Shown: positions 1-10,068, counted from the stretch's first letter. The stretch is DNA of 64,000 bases from Ascidiaceihabitans sp039975415 (GCF_039975415.1 NZ_JBDWHD010000004.1); one strand, 5' to 3'. Notes: generated from the sequence alone by a model not told the origin. Translations and numbers: made by a program.

Positions 1-366
1 CAACCTGCGGGGCCAACGCGAGGTGCGATGGATCAATTCATGTGCATTGGAATTGGACACTTGCCCGAACCACAGGCTGGCGGCCGCCACAATCAGGTTT
101 TTTTCCAGTGCTGTCAGGTGGTTGCCGCGGCTTACGGCCCAAACAACACAGCCCATCAGCACAAAATGAACCAGCCCCAGTGTCACGGACAACGCAAGGC
201 CATCGCTTTCAAGTGGTGCTTGCCAGTCTTCTGGGGTTAATTTGTCCAGAAAAAACACGACCAGCGTGATGGATGCAACTGCCACACCTGTCCATAGGCC
301 GCCGTAAAAGCAGGCCAAAAGAATACACAACACAGGCGTTGTGCTGGCTATGGCAAAGCGTGACAT
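1..366 (-). CDS. alkB: Alkane 1-monooxygenase-like membrane di-iron enzyme, 5' part
   Basis: Only the first 122 codons lie in the window and the gene runs off the left edge. The start at 366 has an AAGGAG site about 11 bases upstream. The product opens with hydrophobic segments and carries NSNAHELIHR at residues 105-114. This is the HExxH-like first histidine box (His109, His113) of membrane alkane hydroxylases and desaturases. Members of that family hold a di-iron centre with three such boxes and hydroxylate terminal methyl groups at the inner membrane. The other boxes are outside the window. It is divergent from the NuoEF gene. The superfamily is clear, but an alkane substrate is an inference. 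Confidence 0.72.
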   Translation of the reverse strand, partial: MSRFAIASTTPVLCILLACFYGGLWTGVAVASITLVVFFLDKLTPEDWQAPLESDGLALSVTLGLVHFVLMGCVVWAVSRGNHLTALEKNLIVAAASLWFGQVSNSNAHELIHRTSRWPRRL

Positions 367-583
367 CGGTAGAATCGCTCCTTGGGTGATCGAGATTGTC
401 ACATGTTCGTCTCAACGCTGCGTAAACAGGAATTTCACTGGTTTGGTGACGCCTATGGGAAATCCTTGCGACGCTTGTGCCCTGTGATGTTCTGAAATCC
501 ACTTTGATCTGTCGTTTTTGGGGTCATGCCGTCTGCGTGACACTGATAGATTGTGCCAAACAGTGATGCGAAGGACGGCGCCC

Positions 584-2275
584 ATGGCCCTAGACAACAA
601 CGACAAATCCGGTGTTTGGAAATCAGGCAAAGGCAAGGGCCGTCGCCACACAAAAGGCCGTCAGCTGGATGATCTGGCGTGGTCACAGGTGCAAGACCTC
701 TTGGGGGATGCGCCGCGTCGGCGCGACCTTCTGATTGAACACCTGCATAAAATTCAGGACGCCTTTGGTCATCTCAGCGCAGCACATCTGCGCGCACTGG
801 CCGAAGAAATGCGGATGTCCATGGCCGAGGTCTACGAGGTCGCGACATTCTATGCCCATTTTGATGTCGTCAAAGAAGACGACACACCGCCCCCTGCACT
901 GACCATTCGCGTGTGCGATTCCCTGTCTTGTGAACTGGCAGGGGCACAGGCGTTGAAAGCCGCCCTTGAAGACGGTTTAAACCCCGAAGAAGTGCGCGTG
1001 TTGCGCGCCCCTTGCATGGGGCGGTGCGACACTGCACCTGTTTTGGAACTGGGTCACAATCACGTCGACCATGCGACTGTGGAAAAGGTCGAAGCAGCCA
1101 TCGCGGCAGGCGATACACATGCCCATGTGCCAGATTACCAAACATATGCCGACTACGTAGCTGATGGCGGTTACAGCGCCTTGACCGAATTGCGCAACTC
1201 CGGCGATTGGGAGGACGTTCAGGCCAAAATCAAGGAAAGCGGTTTGCGCGGCCTTGGGGGGGCGGGTTTCCCCTCTGGCACCAAGTGGGGCTTTGTGCGT
1301 GCGAACGCAGGGCCAAGGTATCTGGCTGTAAACGGGGACGAAGGCGAACCAGGCACCTTCAAAGACCGGTACTATCTTGAACGCACGCCCCATCTGTTTC
1401 TCGAAGGTATGCTGATCGCAGCTTGGGCCGTCGAAGCGGACACGGCATTCATCTATATGCGTGACGAATACCCGGCGGTTCTGGAAATTCTTGCGCGTGA
1501 AATCAAAGCCTTGGAAGAGGCAGGCGTTGTAGAGCCGGGATATATCGACCTGCGACGTGGCGCCGGGGCCTACATCTGTGGCGAAGAATCCGCGATGATC
1601 GAAAGCATCGAAGGCAAACGCGGCATGCCCCGACACCGCCCGCCGTTTGTGGCGCAGGTTGGTGTGTTCGGCCAACCGACCCTCGTGCACAACGTCGAAA
1701 CCCTGCATTGGATCGCTCGGATCTGTCGTGAAGGCCCCGAATGCCTGAACGCAACCGAACACAATGGCCGCAAAGGGTTGCGCAGCTATTCTGTGTCCGG
1801 CCGTGTGGCCAATCCCGGAGTGTTCCTGTTGCCAGCCGGTTCCACCATCACTGACATCATTGATGCGGCAGGCGGGATGGCAGAGGGCCACAGTTTCAAA
1901 GCCTACCAACCGGGCGGCCCGTCTTCAGGGCTGTTGCCTGCGTCTATGAACGACATTCCACTGGATTTCGATACGCTGCAGCCCCACGGCACTTTCATCG
2001 GCTCTGCTGCGGTCGTTGTTCTGTCTGATGCAGACAAGGCCCGCGATGCAGCCCTTAACATGCTGCGGTTCTTCGAAGACGAAAGCTGTGGCCAATGTAC
2101 GCCTTGCCGCGTTGGATGTGAAAAGGCCGTTAAGCTGATGCAGGCCGATACATGGGATCAGGGGTTGCTGACTGAGCTGTGCACCGCCATGAGCGATGCA
2201 TCAATCTGCGGGTTGGGCCAAGCTGCACCCAACCCGATCAAACTGACGATGCAACACTTCGGCGACGAAATCTAA
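584..2275 (+). CDS. NuoE-NuoF fusion flavoprotein (formate dehydrogenase beta-subunit type)
   Basis: The 563-residue product joins two complex I-like modules. Residues about 30-180 are NuoE-like, a thioredoxin-fold [2Fe-2S] domain with Cys111, Cys116, Cys144 and Cys148. The rest is NuoF-like, with the NAD/FMN glycine motif GLGGAGFP (223-230), GDEGEPGTF (251-259) and a C-terminal [4Fe-4S] site using Cys502, Cys505, Cys508 and Cys542. Fused proteins of this length are the NADH-forming beta subunit of NAD-linked formate dehydrogenases. No alpha, gamma or delta subunit gene lies beside it here. ATG 584 is preferred over an in-frame start at 518 because GAAGGA lies just upstream and similarity begins after it. 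Electron transfer to NAD is well supported; the donor partner is unknown. Confidence 0.85.
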   Translation: MALDNNDKSGVWKSGKGKGRRHTKGRQLDDLAWSQVQDLLGDAPRRRDLLIEHLHKIQDAFGHLSAAHLRALAEEMRMSMAEVYEVATFYAHFDVVKEDDTPPPALTIRVCDSLSCELAGAQALKAALEDGLNPEEVRVLRAPCMGRCDTAPVLELGHNHVDHATVEKVEAAIAAGDTHAHVPDYQTYADYVADGGYSALTELRNSGDWEDVQAKIKESGLRGLGGAGFPSGTKWGFVRANAGPRYLAVNGDEGEPGTFKDRYYLERTPHLFLEGMLIAAWAVEADTAFIYMRDEYPAVLEILAREIKALEEAGVVEPGYIDLRRGAGAYICGEESAMIESIEGKRGMPRHRPPFVAQVGVFGQPTLVHNVETLHWIARICREGPECLNATEHNGRKGLRSYSVSGRVANPGVFLLPAGSTITDIIDAAGGMAEGHSFKAYQPGGPSSGLLPASMNDIPLDFDTLQPHGTFIGSAAVVVLSDADKARDAALNMLRFFEDESCGQCTPCRVGCEKAVKLMQADTWDQGLLTELCTAMSDASICGLGQAAPNPIKLTMQHFGDEI

Positions 2276-2312
2276 GACGCAACGGTCGCGGCGCGGGGTT
2301 CGTTGGTGCAGA

Positions 2313-2334
2313 CAAAGGCTGGTTTCAGCCTTTG
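2313..2334. terminator. Stem-loop between convergent genes
   Basis: CAAAGGCTG and CAGCCTTTG form a 9-bp stem around a GTTT loop. It lies between the NuoEF stop and the end of the convergent transglycosylase gene and overlaps the last codons of the latter. There is no clean T run, so termination from either side is a guess. Confidence 0.4.
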
Positions 2335-3227
2335 TTGCTGTACACGCGGCAGATACATCCTTTGGTCCGGATGGATTTGCACAGCTGCGCTGCCGCTTTT
2401 TGACTGCTGCGCCCGACCCGGGCCATGACGTAGCTGCCTGTGCGTGCGGCGCGTGATTTTATAGTGAGATAATCGATTTTTTCTTGTGCGACCAAACTTT
2501 TGCACCGCGATGTAAGTCTGCGCAGGTTCTGTTTTGCTTCGCTTTTTGTCGCACCAAAAGCCAATTGCGCACCCCAATCTTTCAAAGCTGGTTCAGGTCG
2601 TTTGTATTTTGTGTATGTCCGGTTTTTGGCCATATTCACGCATGCCGCCAGAAACGGTTGCGCCCCGTTCAGCCGAAAGTCATGCGTTTTTGGCGGCGTG
2701 TCGCGCCATGTCTCGGCGGTAAGTCCGGTGATGATTTGCACATAATTCACGGTCTCGCGTGCCAGCCCTTTGCCGTCTTGCGTAAACCCGTCTGCGCGGC
2801 GTTCCCCGCCATTGTATGCCACCGCCGCCAAACCTGCATTGCCGTAGGTGCGTTGCAGAACACCCAAATATTGCGCTGATCTTTCAATGGCTTGTGCTGG
2901 GTTGTAGCTGTCGGGCAGATTGCGCTGCTTGGCCGTTCCCGGCATAAACTGCGCGATACCTTGTGCCCCCGCGGGGCTTAGTGCGTTGGGATCAAAGCGG
3001 CTTTCCTGCCAAAGCAGCCGCGCGAAAAAGCCCGCATCCAACCCGTAACGGCGTGCCGTGTTTTCTATTTGCTGACAGGTATCAAAGGCAAAAAACGCGG
3101 GCCGGATACAGTCTTGTGGTCCCGCTGCACGCAAGGAACACATGGTGCCGTGTTCTTGTGCGTGCAGTGGTGAACCCCACAAAACGAGACCCGTCAAAAG
3201 GGCGAAAATCATGTCTTGTCTTTTCAT
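2325..3227 (-). CDS. Secreted lytic transglycosylase (SLT domain)
   Basis: This 300-residue protein starts with a signal peptide (residues 1-23, cleavage likely after LHA). A soluble lytic transglycosylase domain follows, with catalytic Glu75 in LLWQESRFDP and the family motifs AQGIAQFMPGTA and AVAYNGG. The enzyme cleaves the MurNAc-GlcNAc bond of peptidoglycan and leaves 1,6-anhydro ends in the periplasm. The last 60 or so residues have spaced Cys residues and look like a SPOR-type fold, which would bind denuded septal glycan; that part is inferred from its pattern only. The gene is convergent with NuoEF and divergent from ftsY. Confidence 0.85.
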   Translation of the reverse strand: MKRQDMIFALLTGLVLWGSPLHAQEHGTMCSLRAAGPQDCIRPAFFAFDTCQQIENTARRYGLDAGFFARLLWQESRFDPNALSPAGAQGIAQFMPGTAKQRNLPDSYNPAQAIERSAQYLGVLQRTYGNAGLAAVAYNGGERRADGFTQDGKGLARETVNYVQIITGLTAETWRDTPPKTHDFRLNGAQPFLAACVNMAKNRTYTKYKRPEPALKDWGAQLAFGATKSEAKQNLRRLTSRCKSLVAQEKIDYLTIKSRAARTGSYVMARVGRSSQKAAAQLCKSIRTKGCICRVYSNKG

Positions 3228-3274
3228 GTCTGCGCCCGCGTATTAGGTGAAGGTCATACAATTATCGGGGCATC

Positions 3275-4498
<1,224 letters not shown>

Positions 4499-4513
4499 TG
4501 CCGCGTCTTTTTG

Positions 4514-4568
4514 TGAAAAAAATCCTCGGGGGTGAGGTGCGCAGCGCTGTTGGGGGCAAACTCCCCCC
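4514..4568. repeat. Extragenic GC-rich element after ftsY
   Basis: The stretch has the order A-run, TCCTCGGGGGTGAGG, GCGCAGCGC, then GGGGG and CCCCC that can pair. A related layout occurs after glyS (19193-19240) and, more loosely, near 13654-13694. It sits directly after the ftsY stop and may act in termination or mRNA 3'-end protection. Confidence 0.5.
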
Positions 4569-4592
4569 TGCAACGCCAAGGACATCTCCACC

Positions 4593-5513
4593 TTGTTGGA
4601 CGATCTTGCGGTGACCGACTGGTTGATCTCGATTGAAGGCACGGCGACGGGGCATCAGGTGGCTTTGATGCTGGCGATTATGGCGGCCTTCTTACATGCG
4701 GTCTTTGGGGCGCTGCAAAAAGGACGGCACGACCCTTGGCTGACGCGCGGAGCGATTGATGCAAGCTATGGGTTGATGGCCGCGCCGTTTGCGCTGTTTG
4801 TCGTGCCGTGGCCTGAACCCCACATGTGGCCGATCTTTGCGGCCGTTTGGGTCATCCATATTATCTACAAGGTTCTGCAGGCGATGGCCTACACGCGGGG
4901 CGCCTACACTGTCGTTTATCCTGTGGTACGCGGTACAGGGCCGCTTTTTGCGGTGATCGGCGCTTACCTGATCTTCGACGAGACGTTTTCGGGTGTGCAA
5001 TGGTTTGGCGTGGCGGTGTTGTTGTCGGGGATTTTTGGGCTGGCGATTTACAATTTGCTGTATTTGGAAGCTGAACGCGACACGCTGAACATGGCACTGG
5101 CGCTTGCTGTGCTGACGGGGTTGTTCGTGGCACTTTACACCACATATGACGCATATGGGATACGGGCCACGGTGAACCCGTTTACGTTTCTTGCGTGGTT
5201 TTTCATGATCGACGGCACGGCTATGCCGCCGGTTGCATTGCGGCGGTGGCTAAAAATGGAAAACCGGCCTGCGTTGGGGCCTTTGATGGTGCGGGGTGCC
5301 ATCGGGGGGATTGTCGCCTTCCTGAGCTTTGGCGCTATCATGATGGCAACGCGGCTTGATAAGGTGGGCGAAGCGGCAGTGTTGCGCGAAACCTCAACGG
5401 TGTTTGCAGCTTTGATCGGTTGGTTGGTGTTGAAAGAAACAGTGGGCCCGCGGCGCATCGCTTTGATGGCGTTGATCGCACTTGGCGCAGTGATTGTGGA
5501 AATGGGCGGCTAG
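4593..5513 (+). CDS. DMT-superfamily (EamA-type) permease
   Basis: The product is an integral membrane protein of about 306 residues with roughly ten hydrophobic helices and two internal halves, as in EamA transporters. The end of the first half (GTGPLFAVIGAYLIFDE) and the end of the second (STVFAALIGWLVLKE) show the expected internal similarity. Substrates of this family are metabolites or drugs and cannot be told from sequence. The start is uncertain. TTG 4593 has AAGGA ten bases upstream, but GTG 4611 and ATG 4667 are in frame. It lies between ftsY and yciB on the same strand with only 14 bases to yciB, so co-transcription is likely. Confidence 0.85.
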   Translation: MLDDLAVTDWLISIEGTATGHQVALMLAIMAAFLHAVFGALQKGRHDPWLTRGAIDASYGLMAAPFALFVVPWPEPHMWPIFAAVWVIHIIYKVLQAMAYTRGAYTVVYPVVRGTGPLFAVIGAYLIFDETFSGVQWFGVAVLLSGIFGLAIYNLLYLEAERDTLNMALALAVLTGLFVALYTTYDAYGIRATVNPFTFLAWFFMIDGTAMPPVALRRWLKMENRPALGPLMVRGAIGGIVAFLSFGAIMMATRLDKVGEAAVLRETSTVFAALIGWLVLKETVGPRRIALMALIALGAVIVEMGG

Positions 5514-5527
5514 GCCGCCCGGATAGG

Positions 5528-6169
5528 ATGACAAACGTGACAGGCGATACTTCGAACAAACCCTCGGACAGAAAAGACATCAATCCGTTTTTGAAAACGG
5601 CGCTGGAACTTGGCCCGGTCATTTTGTTTTTCATTGCGTACCTGCGCATGAAGGATGATTTATTTACCATAGGGGGCACGGAATATGATGGATTTATCGT
5701 TGTTACAGCAGCCTTTATCCCGCTTTTGATTGCAAGCACCGGCGCGCTTTGGTGGCTGACTGGTAAGCTGTCCAAGATGCAGGTGGCCACGCTGGTTTTG
5801 GTTGTTGTCTTTGGTGGCCTGTCCGTATGGTTGAACGACGACCGCTTTTTCAAAATGAAACCAACGATGATTTATGTGCTTTTTGGCGGCGTTTTGGGGT
5901 TTGGGGTCCTGCGGGGGAAATCCTATCTGAAGTACGTGATGGAAGAGATGATGCCGCTGAAAGACGAAGGCTGGATGATTTTGACCAAACGTGTGGCGCT
6001 GTTCTTTCTGGCACTTGCCGTGGCCAATGAAATTGTGTGGCGCACCATGAGCACCGAAACATGGGTTTATTTCAAAACCTTTGGCCTAAGTGCTGCGCTT
6101 TTTGCGTTTTTCATGACGCAAGGGCGCTTGTTTCAAACCTACAGCTCCGAGCCCGACGAAGAGGCCTGA
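5528..6169 (+). CDS. yciB: Inner membrane septation protein YciB/IspZ
   Basis: This 213-residue membrane protein matches the YciB/IspZ family. The N-terminal signature is KTALELGPVILFFIAY, followed by further transmembrane segments, the conserved middle motif NDDRFFKMKPTMIY, and a C-terminal part with VANEIVWR. Family members affect cell envelope integrity and septation and interact with division and elongation proteins; no enzymatic activity is known. ATG 5528 is chosen because it follows the end of the upstream permease closely and the conserved KTALELGP motif begins 22 residues in. Confidence 0.92.
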   Translation: MTNVTGDTSNKPSDRKDINPFLKTALELGPVILFFIAYLRMKDDLFTIGGTEYDGFIVVTAAFIPLLIASTGALWWLTGKLSKMQVATLVLVVVFGGLSVWLNDDRFFKMKPTMIYVLFGGVLGFGVLRGKSYLKYVMEEMMPLKDEGWMILTKRVALFFLALAVANEIVWRTMSTETWVYFKTFGLSAALFAFFMTQGRLFQTYSSEPDEEA

Positions 6170-6410
6170 CGCGACGGGTCAGCTGTCCGAAAAGCGGTCG
6201 CTGCGCAGGGCGACGGCGAACTTAGCGGCAAAATCGCGGGTGAACATCGCAATCAACGCCAGATGTTCGGCGTCCATAGAAATAGATGACACAGAAGAAT
6301 CCCGGAAAATGTTAAATGCAGGTCGAGCAAAGCAGACCTTGAATGGCGAAATTGCGCCAACCACTGCCGCAATACGTCACGTTTGAAAATTGTTTTCTGG
6401 CTGTGCGCCC

Positions 6411-7331
6411 CTAAAGCGGGGCAGATAGGCCTGCTTGGGGTTTGTGCATGAAGGGCAAAAGCCGTGCGAAACGCTGCGAGCCGACAGGGGGCAAGGCATG
6501 TCGCAAAGCGGCCAAAGGTGTTTCGCTGGGGCGCCGCAGAAGTGAATTGTAAAACGGCATGAGGCCCGGGCGCATATAGGCGGACCAATGGCTGATCCGC
6601 CGCGCTGCTGGTGCGATGTCGGCACCCGTCAATCGCAGTCGCTGCAGGGTAAGATCGCAATCAATTTCGATGTTGACCGCGTTGGGCGCAAAAAGGCCAG
6701 CCCCGACGGCACGGTCACTTGGGGTTGCGGCTTTGATCAGAGTTTCAAAGCCCGCGTCGAACAGATCATTTTCACGGCTTGTGATGTTAAACAACTCTAA
6801 TGCTTGCCCCGCATCTGTGTGCAGGGCCGATGATGCGCGGCTTTGATAACTGGCGGCGGTCAGGATTATGGCGCGTTGGATGCTGTGGGCGGGAAGATGG
6901 TGCAATGCCTCAAAAAACACCTCTGACCCCATAGAATGGCAAATGACATGCACGGCACGCGCCGGTGCTGTGCGTTTCACGATTGCGATCACCTGCGCCA
7001 GATTTTGCCCTGCCTGCGCTGCTGTGCGCAGTGCGTGCCACAAGGTGCCACGCGCACGCCACGCAAAAGCGACGGCAAGGCCTTCGTTCGGGTCACGACC
7101 CGCAAACCCCAGCGCTGCGGGCCAACTGTCGCGTTTGTGCCCCAAAGGCGCATCAAAAATCGAGGTATGTGGGCAAAAACGCGGGGTTTCAGGATCGTAT
7201 TTGAAGCCATGGACCATAATAATCACCGGACCCTTGGACCGTGCCGCAGTCTGGATGACCCGACGGGCCGGAACAGGGCTGCCATGCAATTGCGGGCCTT
7301 CGGATGTGGCATTTATTCGCAGCAATGGCAT
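6411..7331 (-). CDS. Alpha/beta-hydrolase fold protein
   Basis: The 306-residue protein has an alpha/beta-hydrolase pattern. VIIMVHGFKYD supplies the oxyanion-hole strand, and VHVICHSMGSEVFFEAL carries the nucleophile elbow CHSMGS with its Ser. A hydrophobic AIILTAAS strand follows. The layout resembles DUF900-type esterases. ATG 7331 has AAAGGAAAG six bases upstream, which is better than the in-frame start 48 bases earlier. There is no signal peptide, so the protein is probably cytoplasmic. The substrate is unknown. It is divergent from the metZ riboswitch region. Confidence 0.75.
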   Translation of the reverse strand: MPLLRINATSEGPQLHGSPVPARRVIQTAARSKGPVIIMVHGFKYDPETPRFCPHTSIFDAPLGHKRDSWPAALGFAGRDPNEGLAVAFAWRARGTLWHALRTAAQAGQNLAQVIAIVKRTAPARAVHVICHSMGSEVFFEALHHLPAHSIQRAIILTAASYQSRASSALHTDAGQALELFNITSRENDLFDAGFETLIKAATPSDRAVGAGLFAPNAVNIEIDCDLTLQRLRLTGADIAPAARRISHWSAYMRPGLMPFYNSLLRRPSETPLAALRHALPPVGSQRFARLLPFMHKPQAGLSAPL

Positions 7332-7460
7332 CTGGTGCTTTCCTTTGGGGGCACCAAAAGGCGGTGCCAATGCGATCAAGGCCTAAGGCTTGGGCGTGAA
7401 ACTCCGGTTACGGGTGCGTCACGGTGTTGACGGGCTTCACGCAACGGCGTAGGTGAAGTT

Positions 7461-7541
7461 TGTGGCGATTTGTTACCGGATTGCGGGCCACGTGCGGCTT
7501 GGGGGCGACCCCAAAGACCACGCAAAAACTGCTAAAAGGTC
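7461..7541 (+). promoter_or_regulatory. SAM-II riboswitch upstream of metZ
   Basis: GTGGC (7462-7466) pairs with GCCAC (7487-7491), enclosing the conserved GATTTG and CCGGATTGC stretch. A GC-rich optional hairpin (CTTGGGG-GCGA-CCCCAAAG) follows. The 3' conserved strand AAAACTGCTAAAAGG ends at 7539. This layout and these conserved bases are those of the SAM-II riboswitch, an alphaproteobacterial class that shuts off methionine biosynthesis when S-adenosylmethionine is high. It lies 83 bases before metZ, which fits the known biology. Confidence 0.85.
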
Positions 7542-7550
7542 AGGATGAAG

Positions 7551-7586
7551 CCCCCCTTCGCTTGACTTTGCGTTCGGGGGTTTTTT
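7551..7586 (+). terminator. Intrinsic terminator in the metZ leader
   Basis: CCCCC pairs with GGGGG and CGC with GCG across a three-base internal mismatch, and TTTTTT follows at 7581-7586. It sits between the SAM-II aptamer and the metZ ribosome binding site, so premature termination is a plausible expression platform. Confidence 0.75.
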
Positions 7587-7623
7587 CGTGGTTGGCCCTT
7601 TTTGCAACCCGTGGAGAGAAGAT

Positions 7624-8811
7624 ATGACCGACACTTGGAATCCACGCACCAAAGCGGTGCATTCCGGCACACGACGCAGCCAATACGGCGAAGTTTCTGA
7701 GGCGATTTTTCTGACACAAGGCTTTGTGTACGCAAGCGCCGAAGACGCAGCCGCCCGTTTTGAAGAATGCGGACCGGATGAATTCATCTATGCGCGTTAC
7801 GGCAACCCGACAGTCAAAATGTTCGAAGATCGCATGGCCGCTTTGGAAGGTGCAGAGGATGCCTTTGCCACGGCCTCTGGGATGGCGGCTGTGTCTGGTG
7901 CGCTCATTTCCATGCTGAAGGCGGGTGACCATGTGGTGTCATCACGTGCGCTGTTCGGGTCGTGTCTGTATGTGTTGGAGGACATTCTAACCCGCTACGG
8001 CGTCGAGGTGACATTTGTAGACGGGACCGATCTGGATCAATGGCGCGATGCAGTTCGGTCCGACACCAAAGCCGTGTTCTTTGAAAGCATGTCGAACCCG
8101 ACGCTTGAAGTGATCGACATCACCGCCGTTTCCGAAATTGCCCACGCTGTGGGTGCGTTGGTGGTGATTGATAACGTTTTTGCAACGCCGGTCTATTCCA
8201 AGGCTTTCGCGCAAGGCGCTGATATCGTTGTGTATTCCACAACCAAACACGTAGACGGGCAGGGCCGTGCGCTGGGCGGTATCGTGCTGGGGTCAAAGCA
8301 GTTTATTCGCAAAACGCTTGAACCTTACATGAAGCACACAGGGGGTTCTATGTCTCCGTTTACGGCGTGGACGCACCTGAAGGGCTTGGAAACCATGGAC
8401 CTGCGTGTACGTGCCCAAACCACAAGCGCACAGGCGATTGCAGAGGCATTGCAGGGGCAAAGCGGGTTGAAGCGCGTGATTTATCCCGGCCTGAAGGATC
8501 ATCCACAGCACGATCTGGTCGCGCAGCAAATGGGCAAGGGCGGCACGATGTTGGCCCTTGATCTGGCAGGCGGGCGCGAGGCGGCGTTCAGGTTTCTGAA
8601 TGCCGTCAAGATTGGCATTATCTCAAACAATTTGGGCGATGCCAAAACCATCATGACGCATCCATCAACAACGACACATCAGCGACTAAGCGACGCGCAA
8701 AAGGACACTTTGGGCATCACTGACGGTTTGGTGCGCATTTCGGTAGGCATAGAAGATACGGATGATCTGATCGCAGACCTGCAACAGGCGGTAAATGCGG
8801 CACGGTCATAA
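7624..8811 (+). CDS. metZ: O-succinylhomoserine sulfhydrylase
   Basis: This 395-residue PLP enzyme is of the Cys/Met metabolism family. It makes homocysteine from O-succinylhomoserine and sulfide in the direct sulfhydrylation route to methionine. The PLP lysine is Lys208 in YSTTKHVDGQG. Other family motifs are YARYGNPT, ASGMAAV, and NPTLEV. ATG 7624 follows GGAGAG at a good distance; an upstream in-frame start at 7588 would lie just after the leader terminator and is rejected. The SAM-II element and terminator in its leader imply repression by S-adenosylmethionine. An O-acetyl rather than O-succinyl substrate cannot be excluded from sequence alone. Confidence 0.93.
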   Translation: MTDTWNPRTKAVHSGTRRSQYGEVSEAIFLTQGFVYASAEDAAARFEECGPDEFIYARYGNPTVKMFEDRMAALEGAEDAFATASGMAAVSGALISMLKAGDHVVSSRALFGSCLYVLEDILTRYGVEVTFVDGTDLDQWRDAVRSDTKAVFFESMSNPTLEVIDITAVSEIAHAVGALVVIDNVFATPVYSKAFAQGADIVVYSTTKHVDGQGRALGGIVLGSKQFIRKTLEPYMKHTGGSMSPFTAWTHLKGLETMDLRVRAQTTSAQAIAEALQGQSGLKRVIYPGLKDHPQHDLVAQQMGKGGTMLALDLAGGREAAFRFLNAVKIGIISNNLGDAKTIMTHPSTTTHQRLSDAQKDTLGITDGLVRISVGIEDTDDLIADLQQAVNAARS

Positions 8812-8897
8812 GACCGCGACTGCCGAATGAAAAAGAAATGAAGCAAAACCTGCGCCTTGCGTGATCCAAGCGTCGGTTTTGCCCGTACTTCTAGTCG

Positions 8898-8910
8898 TAA
8901 TTGGCAATTA
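8898..8910. promoter_or_regulatory. Perfect 13-bp palindrome upstream of folE2
   Basis: TAATTGGCAATTA is an inverted repeat with 6-bp arms around a central G, 55 bases before the folE2 start. Its position suits an operator for a dimeric regulator. It does not match the usual Zur box, so the regulator is unknown. Confidence 0.35.
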
Positions 8911-8964
8911 GATCACACACACACTATGTAAGGTGTCGAAACGATCATACAGGGGGGCCACTTA

Positions 8965-10068
8965 ATGAATATTCATTCGCCCGATATCACAGCAATACCC
9001 GAACGCGACGAAGCCGAAGCCGCACTTGATGTGCTGCGCCGCTGGGCTGAAACCGCAACGACGACAGAGATTTTGGAACTTGACCCGTCGGTGGCCAAGT
9101 TGATCCCGGGAAAGACGTCTGTCGATTATCCCGCGCTGTCGCGCAAATTTCCCGACGGATTTGTCGTGGACGACGCCTACAAATCCACTCTGCCTGATTT
9201 GCAAAATGGTCCGTCCAGCCTGATCAAAGGTGCAAAGCAGCAAATCCAGCATGTGGGCATCTCAAATTTCCGCTTGCCGTTGCGCTTTAAAACCCGCGAT
9301 GCGGGCGAGCTGATGCTTGAGACCTCTGTTACGGGGTCAGTCAGCCTTGAAGCTGACAAAAAGGGCATCAACATGTCCCGCATCATGCGGTCCTTCTACA
9401 AGCACGCCGAAAAGGCGTTCAGCTTTGATGTGATCGATGCGGCACTGAACGACTACATTACCGATCTGGAAAGCTTTGATGCGCGCATTCAAATGCGGTT
9501 TAGCTTTCCCATGAAGGTGCAAAGCCTGCGCTCGGGGCTGTCTGGGTACCAATACTACGACATCGCGTTGGAATTGGTTGAAAAAGACGGCCTGCGCCAG
9601 AAGATGGTGCATCTGGATTATGTCTATTCGTCCACATGCCCCTGTTCTCTTGAATTGTCCGAACACGCCCGCGCGACACGTGGGCAATTGGCGACGCCGC
9701 ACTCGCAACGTTCTGTGGCGCGTGTGTCGGTGGTGTTGGACAATGACGCAGGTCCCCTGTGGTTCGAGGATTTGATCGAAGCCTGCCGTCGCGCTGTGCC
9801 AACCGAAACACAAGTGATGGTGAAACGCGAAGACGAACAGGCTTTTGCGGAATTGAATGCGGCCAATCCGATCTTTGTGGAAGACGCCGCACGTTTGTTC
9901 AGTGAACAGCTTTTGGCAGATGTCCGCATCGGCGATTTCCGGGTCATTGCCAGCCATCAGGAAAGCTTGCACAGCCATGACGCCGTGTCCGTTCTGACCG
10001 AAGGCCAAACATTTGCGCAAGACAGTTTCGACCCACGCCTGTTCGAGACCCTGTTTCACACGGGCTGA
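8965..10068 (+). CDS. folE2: GTP cyclohydrolase I type B (FolE2)
   Basis: The 367-residue product matches GTP cyclohydrolase IB, which converts GTP to 7,8-dihydroneopterin triphosphate, the first step of folate (and sometimes queuosine) synthesis. The metal-binding and catalytic region is YSSTCPCSLE with Cys225 and Cys227. The conserved middle segment KGINMSRIM, the preceding strand LMLETSVTGSV and the late SHQESLHSHDA block are also present. It is monocistronic, ending in a strong terminator. The folate genes folB and folP lie 13 kb downstream. Type IB enzymes can use metals other than zinc, which is often why they are kept. Confidence 0.93.
   Translation: MNIHSPDITAIPERDEAEAALDVLRRWAETATTTEILELDPSVAKLIPGKTSVDYPALSRKFPDGFVVDDAYKSTLPDLQNGPSSLIKGAKQQIQHVGISNFRLPLRFKTRDAGELMLETSVTGSVSLEADKKGINMSRIMRSFYKHAEKAFSFDVIDAALNDYITDLESFDARIQMRFSFPMKVQSLRSGLSGYQYYDIALELVEKDGLRQKMVHLDYVYSSTCPCSLELSEHARATRGQLATPHSQRSVARVSVVLDNDAGPLWFEDLIEACRRAVPTETQVMVKREDEQAFAELNAANPIFVEDAARLFSEQLLADVRIGDFRVIASHQESLHSHDAVSVLTEGQTFAQDSFDPRLFETLFHTG

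Noticed and set aside
977..1909. 310-codon frame antisense to the NuoEF gene
   Set aside because: It is a shadow of a clearly conserved flavoprotein gene, with no ribosome site or recognisable domain.
6179..6364. 61-codon frame on the minus strand between yciB and the hydrolase
   Set aside because: It has no ribosome site, no recognised motif and a very short length; it remains possible but unsupported.
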